Source of the DNA: SZUA-309 sp965233675
GTDB lineage: Bacteria; Pseudomonadota; Gammaproteobacteria; Pseudomonadales; Azotimanducaceae
Length of the DNA: 64,000 nt
Assembly (NCBI GenBank): GCA_965233675.1
Contig: OZ247498.1
Coordinates: forward strand, 4,278,001 to 4,342,000
Direction of reading: 5' to 3'
Positions 17,832 to 26,224 of the stretch are shown in pieces (the first letter of the stretch is position 1; each line of letters opens with the position of its first letter). Under the pieces are notes generated by a model. The model did no database searches, was not told the origin of the DNA, and saw only the letters and a program-made list of their open reading frames with translations. The translations under genes were made by a program, and so were the position numbers.

Positions 17832-18581
17832 ATGTGCATCAGAGATTCGGTCAGCGAAGCGGAATGGTCGGCGCGGCAGGATCTGGCCGCTTTCTATCGC
17901 CTGGTGGCCGGTTATGGCTGGGATGATCTCCTCCTGGCGCACCTGTCCTGCCGGGTGCCCGGCGAAGACGCCTATCTGATCAATCCCTATGGTCTGCTGT
18001 TCGAAGAGATCTCCGCTTCCAGCCTGCTGAAAGTCGACTACAACGGCCAGAAACTGCTCGAAAGTGACTACGACATCTCGCCGGAAGCAAACGTCATTCA
18101 CGGCGCGCTGCTCACTGCCCGCAAGGACATCAACAGCATCGCCCACGTGCACACCATCGAAGGCACGGCCATTGCCAGCCGGGTCGAAGGACTGCGGAAC
18201 ATCTCCCAGCAGTCGATGATCGTCGCTGGCTCCCTCGCCTATCACGACTACGAAGGCGTGGTGCTGGATCCGGCGGAGGCGCCGAGGCTGGCGGAAGATC
18301 TGGGTGACGCCCGGCATATGATTCTGCGTAACCACGGTCTGCTGACTGTCGGGGCAACGGTTTCTCTGGCGTTCCAGGGCCTGTACAACCTGCAACGATC
18401 CTGTGAGATACAGGTGGCGGCGGAGTCCGGTGATGCGCCGCTCACCCACATATCCGACAAGATCATGGAGAAGACCCTGGCCATGTTTGCCCAGGGCGCG
18501 GCCTCCGGCCCCGGCCGGGACCTGCTGTGGGAAGCGCTGCTGCGGCGGCTGGACCGGAGCCAGCCTGACTTCCGCAGCTGA
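17832..18581 (+). CDS. Class II aldolase/adducin-family protein
   Basis: 249 residues starting MCIRDSVSE with GGAGAG 5 bases before the ATG. Zinc-ligand motifs of the class II aldolase fold are visible: HVHT (about residue 104) and RNHGLL (about 165), with GLLFEEISASSLLKVD in the position of the substrate/phosphate loop. The family includes fuculose-phosphate aldolase, ribulose-phosphate epimerase and many proteins of unknown substrate. The closest overall look is to the adducin-like bacterial group seen in catabolic loci, so I would not assign a sugar. Confidence 0.87.
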   Translation: MCIRDSVSEAEWSARQDLAAFYRLVAGYGWDDLLLAHLSCRVPGEDAYLINPYGLLFEEISASSLLKVDYNGQKLLESDYDISPEANVIHGALLTARKDINSIAHVHTIEGTAIASRVEGLRNISQQSMIVAGSLAYHDYEGVVLDPAEAPRLAEDLGDARHMILRNHGLLTVGATVSLAFQGLYNLQRSCEIQVAAESGDAPLTHISDKIMEKTLAMFAQGAASGPGRDLLWEALLRRLDRSQPDFRS

Positions 18582-18602
18582 CCTGCCGTTGATCGGAGGA
18601 GG

Positions 18603-19205
18603 TTACTGAGGCGGTGCTACCGCGCCACCCATCAGCGGAAATCCGGACAGCGCTTCCATGGCAACGGCGTTCAGCATTTCCTGCTGATTTTCCCGGTCAG
18701 CATCGTTGATTTTCTTGCTCGCCACGCCATGAAAAGCCGGGTTGTGGCTCGCCACGTCGTAGATGTCGACGGCCAGCTGGCCTTCCGTGTACTGCCGCAC
18801 CCGGGTTTCCGTGCCGTAGTTGAAGCCACCATAGTAGCCGCGACCGTAGAAGCCGGTGTTGAAGCTCGAGGGGTAGGTGTCCACCTTGACCTGATCCCTT
18901 GAACCGACGGTGAAGCCGATGGCCATGCTGGCCGCTTCCGGATCGCTGACCTCGTTGTAGCCCTTGCCGTTCATGGTGATCCGGATGGCTTCCATCAATC
19001 GCCCCTCCAGCATGGGATTCACCGCCCCCTGGGCCTGGCTCACAGCCATGGGATTCTCAGAGATAAAGGCGTAGGTCTTGTAGCCTCGGAAGTCGACCTC
19101 ACGGTTGTAGTCATAGGTGCTTTGAATGCCGCCGCTGGAGGAACATCCCCCGACGATGAGCACGAGCCCCAGAGAGACTATGGCGACGAGCGCGCGGTTG
19201 AACAT
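18603..19205 (-). CDS. DUF4136 lipoprotein
   Basis: 200 residues. A lipoprotein signal MFNRALVAIVSLGLVLIVGGC has a good lipobox (IVGGC) with Cys21. The mature part starts SSSGGIQSTYDYNREVDFRGYKTYAFI, the standard opening of DUF4136, and has a Gly/Tyr-rich loop (FYGRGYYGGFNYG). It is probably outer-membrane anchored; role unknown. The start is set by AAGGAA about 7 bases upstream and by the lipobox position. It converges with the aldolase gene, 21 bases away. Confidence 0.87.
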   Translation of the reverse strand: MFNRALVAIVSLGLVLIVGGCSSSGGIQSTYDYNREVDFRGYKTYAFISENPMAVSQAQGAVNPMLEGRLMEAIRITMNGKGYNEVSDPEAASMAIGFTVGSRDQVKVDTYPSSFNTGFYGRGYYGGFNYGTETRVRQYTEGQLAVDIYDVASHNPAFHGVASKKINDADRENQQEMLNAVAMEALSGFPLMGGAVAPPQ

Positions 19206-19303
19206 GTTCGATTTCCTTTGGTTCACGGATTGGGCGGATCTTAACAGGGAAACGGGCAGTTGGACTTGCCGCATCCTGCGGACTTCGGCGCGCCGATATG
19301 GGA

Positions 19304-20239
19304 TCAGACCAGATCCGTGAGCGCGGATGCGATGTCGGGATATTCGAACGCATGCTGCAGACGCCGACTCGCGACCTGCTGGCCGTCACACACCAGGGTT
19401 GCCTGTTCTCCGAGCAGGGCCTTGAGTACGAAACGGGGGGTGAACATCCAGGCGGGCCGGCCGAGCGCGGCACCGGCGGCCGCGGCGAAATCGACGTTCC
19501 TGACCGGGTTCGGTGCGACCAGATTGTAGGTGCCCCGACTGTCCGGATGCTCAATCAGGGTCTTCAGAACCGCGCTGACATCGTGGAGGTGAATCCAGGA
19601 CAACCACTGAGTGCCTTTCGCGATGGGGCCGCCGACGAAAAGTTTGAAAGGCATCAGCATCTGGTGCAGGGCGCCGCCGCCTTTGCCGAGCACCACGCCC
19701 AGTCGCGCCACCACCGGACGCACGTCCGCTCGAAGGGTGTTCAGAGGCGCTTCCCATTGCCGGGCCAGATCAGCGAGGAAATCATCGCCACCGCCGCTGT
19801 CCTCGTTCACGGTTTTCATGCCGATGCCATAGAAACCGATGCCCGAGGCCTGAATGAAGACAGCCGGGGCGTCTGATGCGGCGTTGACCGCATCCACCAG
19901 CGTTTGAGTCGGCACCACCCGGGAGGCAATCAGGACCGCTTTGCGGCTTGTGGTCCAGCGAGGTCCGCCGATGGGTTCGCCGCACAGATTGACCACGGCG
20001 TGGCTGCCGGCGAGCACCTGGGGCAGGTCGGTATCCGTCGCCGTTCCCGGTTGCCAGTGTTTGAAGCTGACCGGCCCCACCGGTGGCCTGACCCGACCGC
20101 GCGTCAGGATGATCACATCATAGCCCGCGCTGCCGAGAACGGCCGCCAGCCGGCGTCCGATGAAGCCGCTGCCCCCGGCGAGCACGACCCGGGGGCGGGA
20201 GGATGGCGGGGTTCTAGCGTCGTCTGGCTGATCGGTCAT
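19304..20239 (-). CDS. TIGR01777-family NAD(P)-binding oxidoreductase (SDR39U1-like)
   Basis: 311 residues. An extended-SDR Rossmann motif GGSGFIGRRLA (about 22-32) is followed by LCGEPIGGPRWTTSRK and the family marker ASGIGFYG. A C-terminal DUF1731-like region (PAWMFTPRFVLKALLGEQATLVCDGQQV) is typical of the YfcH/TIGR01777 group, whose physiological substrate is unknown. Other SDR epimerases are excluded by the C-terminal domain. Confidence 0.88.
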   Translation of the reverse strand: MTDQPDDARTPPSSRPRVVLAGGSGFIGRRLAAVLGSAGYDVIILTRGRVRPPVGPVSFKHWQPGTATDTDLPQVLAGSHAVVNLCGEPIGGPRWTTSRKAVLIASRVVPTQTLVDAVNAASDAPAVFIQASGIGFYGIGMKTVNEDSGGGDDFLADLARQWEAPLNTLRADVRPVVARLGVVLGKGGGALHQMLMPFKLFVGGPIAKGTQWLSWIHLHDVSAVLKTLIEHPDSRGTYNLVAPNPVRNVDFAAAAGAALGRPAWMFTPRFVLKALLGEQATLVCDGQQVASRRLQHAFEYPDIASALTDLV

Positions 20240-20295
20240 TGGGGCTCTGCTGGGACTGAAGCACGTTGATGGTGAATGATGGTCAACCTTCGCTT

Positions 20296-20313
20296 AGGAT
20301 TCGAATCCTTTTT
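20296..20313. promoter_or_regulatory. 14-bp perfect palindrome plus T run
   Basis: AGGATTCGAATCCT (20296-20309) is self-complementary and is followed by TTTTT. It lies between the divergent TIGR01777 and tesB genes, so an operator is as likely as a weak terminator (5-bp stem, TCGA loop). Confidence 0.4.
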
Positions 20314-20350
20314 CAGTGGTCCGGCGTGCCGGGCTGACGCCAGCGAGATT

Positions 20351-20420
20351 GTATGGGTCCTTTTGTATGAGTCTTTCTGTATGAGTCTTTCTGTATGAGT
20401 CTTTCTGTATGAGTGTGGGG
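20351..20420 (+). repeat. 14-bp tandem repeat running into the tesB start codon
   Basis: Five units begin at 20351, 20365, 20379, 20393 and 20407. Units 2-4 are identical (GTATGAGTCTTTCT), the first is diverged and the fifth carries the tesB ATG. Each ATG opens a five-codon frame (M-S-L-S-V; M-G-P-F-V in the first) whose TGA overlaps the next ATG as ATGA. Confidence 0.92.
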
Positions 20421-21227
20421 CTCGAGGAACTGCTCGAACTTCTTTCCCTCGAGCGGATCGATGAAAATCTGTTTCGCGCCTTTCATCCGAAGGATCGGAA
20501 CCATCGCCTCTATGGCGGTCAGATCATGGCCCAGGCCCTGCGAGCCGCTGCCTGGACTGTGACCGATGATCGGCCCGTTCACTCGCTGCACGGCTATTTC
20601 CTGCGGCCGGGCGACCCCAGGGTGCCGGCGCTCATCGACGTGGAGCGGATCCGCGATGGCCGCTCCTTCAGCACCAGACGGGTGGTGGTGATCCAGCATG
20701 GTCAGGCCATCTTCAACATGGATGCTTCTTTCCAGATCAGCGAACCCGGCCTGGAACATCAGATCCCCATGCCGGACCGGCAGCCACCGACAGACGACAT
20801 GGTGCCCGGGGAGATGCGGGATTGGACCTTTCTCGGCTGGCGGCACGATCACAAGCGGCTTGCGTCCAGCGAGGCTCAGCCACCTTTCCAGGATCTCTGG
20901 TTCAAGGCCAACGGACAGGTGCCGGACGACCCGGTGCTGCATGCCTGCCTGGCGGTTTATGAATCGGACAACGCTCTGCTCGGCACCGCCCGGATGCCCC
21001 ATCGGGATGTGATGAAGCGGGATCGGATGCAGATGGCGAGCCTGGATCACGCCATGTGGTTTCACCGTGCCGCTGTCCGTGACTGGCGGGTGGATGAATG
21101 GATGCTCTACGCCCTGGATGCGCCTTCCGCATCTCATGCCCGAGGCTACAATCGCGGGCTCATTTTCAGCGCAGACGGCAATCTCGTGGCCAGCACCATG
21201 CAGGAAGGGCTGATGCGCCAGCGCTAG
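20409..21227 (+). CDS. tesB: Acyl-CoA thioesterase II
   Basis: 272 residues. Double-hotdog thioesterase that hydrolyses medium- to long-chain acyl-CoA to free fatty acid and CoA in the cytosol. The protein aligns by eye with TesB from its first residues (LEELLELLSLERIDENLFRA), with YGGQIMAQAL, HSLHGYFLRPGD and the second hotdog motif SLDHAMWFHR. The start at 20409 is fixed by this alignment even though no Shine-Dalgarno sequence precedes it; instead a chain of mini-ORFs ends there. It converges with the ygiQ-like gene. Confidence 0.93.
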   Translation: MSVGLEELLELLSLERIDENLFRAFHPKDRNHRLYGGQIMAQALRAAAWTVTDDRPVHSLHGYFLRPGDPRVPALIDVERIRDGRSFSTRRVVVIQHGQAIFNMDASFQISEPGLEHQIPMPDRQPPTDDMVPGEMRDWTFLGWRHDHKRLASSEAQPPFQDLWFKANGQVPDDPVLHACLAVYESDNALLGTARMPHRDVMKRDRMQMASLDHAMWFHRAAVRDWRVDEWMLYALDAPSASHARGYNRGLIFSADGNLVASTMQEGLMRQR

Positions 21228-21261
21228 CGGGCGCGGTGTTCCGGACGGGCAACCGGGTGAC

Positions 21262-23487
21262 TCAGCGTTTCGGCCGGGGTTTCCGGCGATCGTTCGCCAC
21301 TCGTTTTTTTGTTCGGGGCCGGGTGTCATCCGCTTCGGCGCGGGCGTGCTGGGTCCGGAATGACTTGCCGCGGCGGGCGGCGGGTTCGCTCTGCTGCCGT
21401 CGCCGCTGGCCCTCGGCGGCGATTCCCGTGCCGCGAGGCTGGAAGCTGGGCACCAGGTGTTTTTTCCCATTGCCGATCAGCTCGGCCCGGCCCATCTTCT
21501 TCAGTGCTTCACGCAGGACCGGCCAGTTCTCCGGGTCGTGGTAGCGCAGGAAAGCCTTGTGCAACCGACGCTGTCGGAGCCCTTTGGGCACCACCACTTC
21601 TTCGCTGTCGCGGCTGATTTTTTTCAATGGATTCCGGCCGCTCATGTACATGGCGGTTGCCGTGGCCATCGGTGAGGGCAGGAAAGCCTGCACCTGGTCG
21701 GCGCGGAAACCGTTTGCCTTCAGCCAGAGCGCCAGTTCCAGCATGTCTTCATCGGTGGTGCCGGGATGGGCGGCGATGAAGTAGGGGATCAGATACTGTT
21801 CCTTGCCGGCCTCCACAGAGAACCGGTCGAACATCTCCTTGAACCGGTAGTAGGTATCCATGCCCGGCTTCATCATCTTCGACAACGGTCCCTCGGAGAG
21901 GGCTTCCGGTGCGATCTTCAGGTAGCCGCCGGTGTGGTGTTGCGCCAGTTCGCGGACGTATTCCGGAGATTCGACCGCCAGGTCGTAGCGCACGCCGGAG
22001 GCGATCAGCACTTTCTTGATGCCCGGCAATTCACGCGCCTTCTTATAGAGGCTCACCAGCGGTGAATGGTCGGTATTCAGATTTGGACAGATCCCGGGGA
22101 AGACGCAGGAGGGGCGGCGGCAGGCTGCCTCGATCTTGGGATCTTTGCAGGCCAGCCGGTACATGTTCGCCGTCGGACCGCCCAGGTCGGAGATCACGCC
22201 GGTGAACCCGGGCACTTCATCCCGGACCGTTTCGATCTCTTTCAGAATGGAGGCTTCGGAACGGCTCTGGATGATCCGACCTTCGTGCTCGGTGATGGAG
22301 CAGAAGGTGCAGCCACCGAAGCAGCCACGCTGGATCGCGATGGAAAATCGGATCATCTCGTAAGCCGGAATTTTCGCGTTTCCGTAGCTCGGGTGGGGAC
22401 GGCGGGTGAAGGGCAACTCGTAGAGCCGGTCCATCTCTTTGGTGTTGAGCGGAATGGGGGGTGGGTTCAGCCACACATCCCGATCGCCGTGTCGCTGGAC
22501 GAGGGCCCGGGCGTTACCTGGATTGCTCTCCGTGTGCAGAATTCTGGAAGCGTGCGCATAGAGCACGGGATCGGCTCGCACCTGCTGATAGTCAGGCAGG
22601 CGGATGACGCTCCGGTCTCTGTCTTCGGCCTTCACTTCGCGAACGAAACGCACGACCTGCACATCGCTCTCCGCCTCCTGTGTGGATGCGGTTGCGGATG
22701 TGGCGGCGGGTGCGGGTTGTTCGGCGTACGGATCTTCCGGCGGATTCAGGCGGCCCGGTGCATCCAGATGGGTGGAGTCAATTTCGATCCAGCCTGCCGG
22801 CGTCTGCCTACGTGCGAACGCCGTGCCGCGTAGATCGGTGATCTCTTCGATGGGTTCGCCACGGGTCAGCCGGTGCGCCAGATCTGCCAGAGCCCGCTCC
22901 GCATTGCCGTACAGCAGCAGGTCTGCCTTGGCGTCCAGCAGCACGGAGCGCCGGACCTTTTCCGACCAGTAGTCGAAGTGGGCAATCCGGCGGAGGCTGG
23001 CTTCGATCCCACCGATCACGATGGGCACGCCTTTGAAGGCCTCCCGGAGACGTTGGCTGTAGACGATTACGCTGCGATCGGGCCGCATGCCGCCGGCACC
23101 ATCCGGCGTGTACGCGTCGTCCCGGCGGATCTTCCGGTCCGCCGTGTAGCGGTTCACCATGGAGTCCATGTTGCCGGCGGTAACGCCGAAGAAACCGGTC
23201 GGTGTGCCCAGCGCCTCGAACGCCTTCGTGCTGGTCCAGTCCGGCTGGGCGATGATGCCGACTCTGAAACCCTGGGCTTCGAGAAAGCGGCCGACGATGG
23301 CCATGCCGAAGCTGGGGTGGTCCACGTAGGCATCGCCCGTCACCAGAATCACATCGCAGGCATCCCATCCCAGATCGTCCATTTCCGCCCTGGTCATGGG
23401 CAGGACGGGTGCCGGGGTCAGCCGATGTGCCCAGTAGCGACGGTGACCGAACAGGTTTGGTGCGCTCATTGGTTGGGTTGCCGGCAT
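21262..23487 (-). CDS. YgiQ-family radical SAM protein
   Basis: 741 residues, the usual YgiQ length. The N-terminal part (WDACDVILVTGDAYVDHPSFGMAIVGRFLE) is the family's cobalamin-like/uncharacterised region. The radical SAM cluster motif CFGGCTFC (Cx3Cx2C, near residue 388) binds the 4Fe-4S cluster. Ends in a basic low-complexity tail. The reaction is unknown. Start ATG 23487 has a GGA about 10 bases upstream; ATG 23469 is an alternative. The arfB stop lies 5 bases before it, so both are probably one transcript. Confidence 0.92.
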   Translation of the reverse strand: MPATQPMSAPNLFGHRRYWAHRLTPAPVLPMTRAEMDDLGWDACDVILVTGDAYVDHPSFGMAIVGRFLEAQGFRVGIIAQPDWTSTKAFEALGTPTGFFGVTAGNMDSMVNRYTADRKIRRDDAYTPDGAGGMRPDRSVIVYSQRLREAFKGVPIVIGGIEASLRRIAHFDYWSEKVRRSVLLDAKADLLLYGNAERALADLAHRLTRGEPIEEITDLRGTAFARRQTPAGWIEIDSTHLDAPGRLNPPEDPYAEQPAPAATSATASTQEAESDVQVVRFVREVKAEDRDRSVIRLPDYQQVRADPVLYAHASRILHTESNPGNARALVQRHGDRDVWLNPPPIPLNTKEMDRLYELPFTRRPHPSYGNAKIPAYEMIRFSIAIQRGCFGGCTFCSITEHEGRIIQSRSEASILKEIETVRDEVPGFTGVISDLGGPTANMYRLACKDPKIEAACRRPSCVFPGICPNLNTDHSPLVSLYKKARELPGIKKVLIASGVRYDLAVESPEYVRELAQHHTGGYLKIAPEALSEGPLSKMMKPGMDTYYRFKEMFDRFSVEAGKEQYLIPYFIAAHPGTTDEDMLELALWLKANGFRADQVQAFLPSPMATATAMYMSGRNPLKKISRDSEEVVVPKGLRQRRLHKAFLRYHDPENWPVLREALKKMGRAELIGNGKKHLVPSFQPRGTGIAAEGQRRRQQSEPAARRGKSFRTQHARAEADDTRPRTKKRVANDRRKPRPKR

Positions 23488-23492
23488 GACTG

Positions 23493-23909
23493 CTAATCCA
23501 GCGACGGACGGCCGCGGAGCTTCTTGGTGCTCGCGTGCCGTTTCTTGCGATCGACGCGCGCTTTCTTCTGGGACCGCGATGGTCGGGTGGCAATTCGCTT
23601 CTTGTCCGGACTGCGGGCACGGTCCAGCAGTTCGAGGAAGCGCTCGCCGGCCGCTTCCTTGTTTCTGAGCTGGGAGCGGAAGCGGTCTGCAAATATGAGC
23701 ACTTCGTCGGCGCTCGTCAGGCGGGAGCCGGCCAGCTTCCGGAGCCGGTCTTTCACCGGCTCGGGGAGATGGGTGCTGCCCAGATGGACCTTGAGCTGAA
23801 CGGCGGTGGATACCTTGTTCACATGCTGACCGCCGGTACCCCGAGCGCGCACGAACTGATAGTCCAGCGCGGTGGTGGGAACCTCGGGGTCGATGAGTGG
23901 GTCGTTCAT
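23493..23909 (-). CDS. arfB: Alternative ribosome-rescue peptidyl-tRNA hydrolase ArfB
   Basis: 138 residues. A release-factor-like hydrolase that enters stalled ribosomes and frees the nascent chain. The catalytic GGQ is at 26-28 (ARGTGGQHVNKV). The C-terminal basic tail (RPSRSQKKARVDRKKRHASTKKLRGR), which in ArfB occupies the empty mRNA channel, is present. It lacks the longer domain structure of RF1/RF2, which excludes prfH/prfB. It is upstream of the ygiQ-like gene. Confidence 0.93.
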   Translation of the reverse strand: MNDPLIDPEVPTTALDYQFVRARGTGGQHVNKVSTAVQLKVHLGSTHLPEPVKDRLRKLAGSRLTSADEVLIFADRFRSQLRNKEAAGERFLELLDRARSPDKKRIATRPSRSQKKARVDRKKRHASTKKLRGRPSLD

Positions 23910-23935
23910 GGTGTGCTCAGAATAACAGGCCGCGC

Positions 23936-25756
23936 CTAGTCGGCCTGATAGACGATTCTGCCGCCGACGATGGTGTAAAGCACTTTGGCTTCCAGAAGCC
24001 TGGCGGGTTCCCTGCGGCCGGCTTCCACCAGATCGGTATCGAACACGGCGATGTCGGCCAGCTTGCCGGCCGTCAGCGTCCCTTTGATGTCTTCTTCGAA
24101 GGACGCCCAGGCTGGGGCGCGGGTATAGGCGTCGATGGCTTCCTCAATGGTCAGACGCTGATCCGGGTACCAGCCTTCGGCGGGTTCGCCCCCCAGCGTC
24201 TGCCGGCTGACGGCCGCATACAGGCCATAGACCGGACTCAGAAAATAGCGGGCGGCGTTGGTGCCCGGCGAATCGCTGCCGAATACGAGCACGGCGCCGG
24301 CGTCTTTCAGTTTTCGGAAGGCATAGGCGCCTTCTGAACGCTTCGCACCGATCCGTTCCTCCATCCAGCGCATGTCATCAGAAACATGGTAGGGATTGAC
24401 CTCCGCGATCAGATTCAGCTCGCCGAAACGGGGGAAGTCCTCCTCCCGAACCACCTGGGCATGGATGACGCGCCAGCGATGATCCGAGTCCACCATGTCG
24501 CGCCGGGTCAGCACCCGCTCGAAGATATCCAGCAGGATCCGGTTGCCCAGATCGCCGATGGCGTGAATATGGGCCGGCACGCCGGTGTCTGCCCAGGCAT
24601 CGATCAGTTGCTCCATGTTGCCCGGCTGCCACTTCGTGTAATGCTCGCCTTCGGTCATGGCAAACGCCGCGCCTTCTTCGGCTTCTGGCAGCATGGGCGG
24701 GCGCAGGACGCCGCGATTGATGGGATCGTGATCATAGGGCTTGAAGAACATGGCGCTGGAATTGCCCATGATGCCGTCCACCCAGCCTTTGTAGCCGATG
24801 ATCTTCAGCCAGTCGTCGCCGTAGCCGCGGGTGATGCCGAGGGCAGCGATGTGGCCGCCCTGAAAGATGTTGGGTCGGGCCATGATCCGGGCCGTGAGCT
24901 CGCCGGAGGCTTTCAGTGTCTGGTAGGCGCGCATCTGCTCGGCGTCGGTCAGATCCTGAATGGTGGTCACACCACCGACCCGGGCTTCTTCCAGCACGGC
25001 TCTGACACCCACCAGGCGTTGTTCGAACGGCATGGGCGGAATGACGTTCTGCACCAGATCCACGGCGGTACCCCGGAGAATGCCGGTGGCCCGGCCAGTG
25101 TCGTCACGGGCGATTTCCCCGCCGACCGGGTCCGGCGTGTCGGCGTCGATCCCGGCCAGCTCCAGTGCCAGTGAGTTGGCCAGGTACATGCTGCGGTTGA
25201 AGCGGCTGACCAGCACCGGATGCTTACCGGTGAAATCGTCGATCAGATTCCGGTCCGGAGTGAATGGCCCGCTCTTCACGTTGGCAAGAGAGTCGTCCTC
25301 CCCCGCCGAGCCCTGGCCCCATTGCTCATAGGCACCCCAGGACCCGCGGATGATCCAGCTGCCTTCCGGCAGGCGCTTGGTCGCACCCTTTATACGTTCG
25401 GCGAATGCCACCGGTTCATGCACGTCCAGCAGGTTCACGCCGGTGATCAGCATGCCGGTGGAATCCATGTGCACGTGGGCGTCGTTGAAACCCGGGCTCA
25501 CAAAAGCGCCGTCCAGATCAATAACCTGGGTAGTGTCTCCGGCCAGGCGGGCGACCTCGCCGGCGCTGCCGACGGCGAGAATCCGCTCGCCGCTGATGGC
25601 GATGGCCTCCGCCCAGGCGTTCTCCGCGTCCACCGTATAGACCTTGCCGTTGGTCAGGATCAGGTCGGCCCGGTTATGTGCCAGGGCCAGACTGCCCGGC
25701 AGCAGCAGGGCGCAGAGAAAGGTTGCAACGGGTTTGCGGAATGCGGAATCGATCAT
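23936..25756 (-). CDS. Exported amidohydrolase, YtcJ-like
   Basis: 606 residues. A signal peptide (about 1-26, ATFLCALLLPGSLALA) is followed by the beta-sandwich start ADLILTNGKVYTVDAENAWAEAIAI, then the metal-binding HVH of NDAHVHMDSTG (near 93-95), an inner HIHAIGD and the FGSDSPGTNA aspartate. These are the standard marks of the TIM-barrel amidohydrolase family 3 (YtcJ/LAF3-like). It probably hydrolyses an amide or ester in the periplasm; the substrate is unknown. It is divergent from the TonB receptor, so uptake and processing of a common compound is possible but unproven. Confidence 0.88.
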   Translation of the reverse strand: MIDSAFRKPVATFLCALLLPGSLALAHNRADLILTNGKVYTVDAENAWAEAIAISGERILAVGSAGEVARLAGDTTQVIDLDGAFVSPGFNDAHVHMDSTGMLITGVNLLDVHEPVAFAERIKGATKRLPEGSWIIRGSWGAYEQWGQGSAGEDDSLANVKSGPFTPDRNLIDDFTGKHPVLVSRFNRSMYLANSLALELAGIDADTPDPVGGEIARDDTGRATGILRGTAVDLVQNVIPPMPFEQRLVGVRAVLEEARVGGVTTIQDLTDAEQMRAYQTLKASGELTARIMARPNIFQGGHIAALGITRGYGDDWLKIIGYKGWVDGIMGNSSAMFFKPYDHDPINRGVLRPPMLPEAEEGAAFAMTEGEHYTKWQPGNMEQLIDAWADTGVPAHIHAIGDLGNRILLDIFERVLTRRDMVDSDHRWRVIHAQVVREEDFPRFGELNLIAEVNPYHVSDDMRWMEERIGAKRSEGAYAFRKLKDAGAVLVFGSDSPGTNAARYFLSPVYGLYAAVSRQTLGGEPAEGWYPDQRLTIEEAIDAYTRAPAWASFEEDIKGTLTAGKLADIAVFDTDLVEAGRREPARLLEAKVLYTIVGGRIVYQAD

Positions 25757-25848
25757 GTTCAGGTTGTCCGGCCGATCACGAGGTAGGGCACTCTGTCCGG
25801 AACGGAAGGGGATTTCAACTGATCGAATTGTCCGGCCAGAGCGGGAAA

Positions 25849-25882
25849 TTGACTGTTACGGACTGTTTCTGAAGATATTTCG
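25849..25882 (+). promoter_or_regulatory. Possible promoter of the TonB-receptor gene
   Basis: A TTGACT (-35-like) at 25849-25854 is followed by AT-rich sequence GATATT at 19 bases spacing. Spacing is long and the -10 has four of six matches, so this is tentative. It would give a leader of roughly 335 bases. Confidence 0.3.
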
Positions 25883-25916
25883 ATTCGTTTCAGTTTCGTG
25901 TACGCTCCTGCGGGTT

Positions 25917-26136
25917 CGGTCTGAAGACCGGGTTGCCTCCGTGGAGAATGCTCCTTGGAATTCAGAGGTGATCCGGCCTCGGAAACGTCTCCAAAGAGGG
26001 ATGAACGGGGATGTTTCGGGCGTTTTCAGCGTCGTATGCCTCGCTGCAGAATGCAGCAGGACGCCGGAGCCGCGAACCATGCGCGAAGCATGAAAGACCG
26101 TGAGAACTGAGAACCGGGGGCATACCCGGATTCAGA
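25917..26136 (+). other. Structured leader region of the TonB-receptor mRNA
   Basis: Four local hairpins are readable in the 468-base gap before ATG 26225: CGGTC/GACCG with loop TGAA (25917-25930); GCTGCA/TGCAGC with loop GAA (26043-26057); CATGC/GCATG with loop GCGAA (26078-26092); and CCGGG/CCCGG with outer CTGA/TCAG (26108-26136). I see no reading frame with a ribosome site here. The motifs of cobalamin, TPP or FMN riboswitches are not present. It may be a regulatory leader or simply local pairing in GC-rich DNA. Confidence 0.4.
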
Positions 26137-26224
26137 AATAAGAGGGTGGTGGCCTCCGCTCGGAATCTGTCTCGGCAGACCCGGCTGGAGAAGCGCCGAA
26201 CAAATAGATGGAGAGTATCTACTC

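Noticed and set aside
20296..20309. tRNA T-arm-like ATTCGAATCC
   Set aside because: No acceptor, D or anticodon arms can be built around it; it is just a palindrome.
25757..26224. Known riboswitch (cobalamin, TPP) upstream of the TonB receptor
   Set aside because: CTGAGA at 26108 recalls the TPP class, but the rest of the TPP core and the cobalamin box are missing; only local hairpins are seen.
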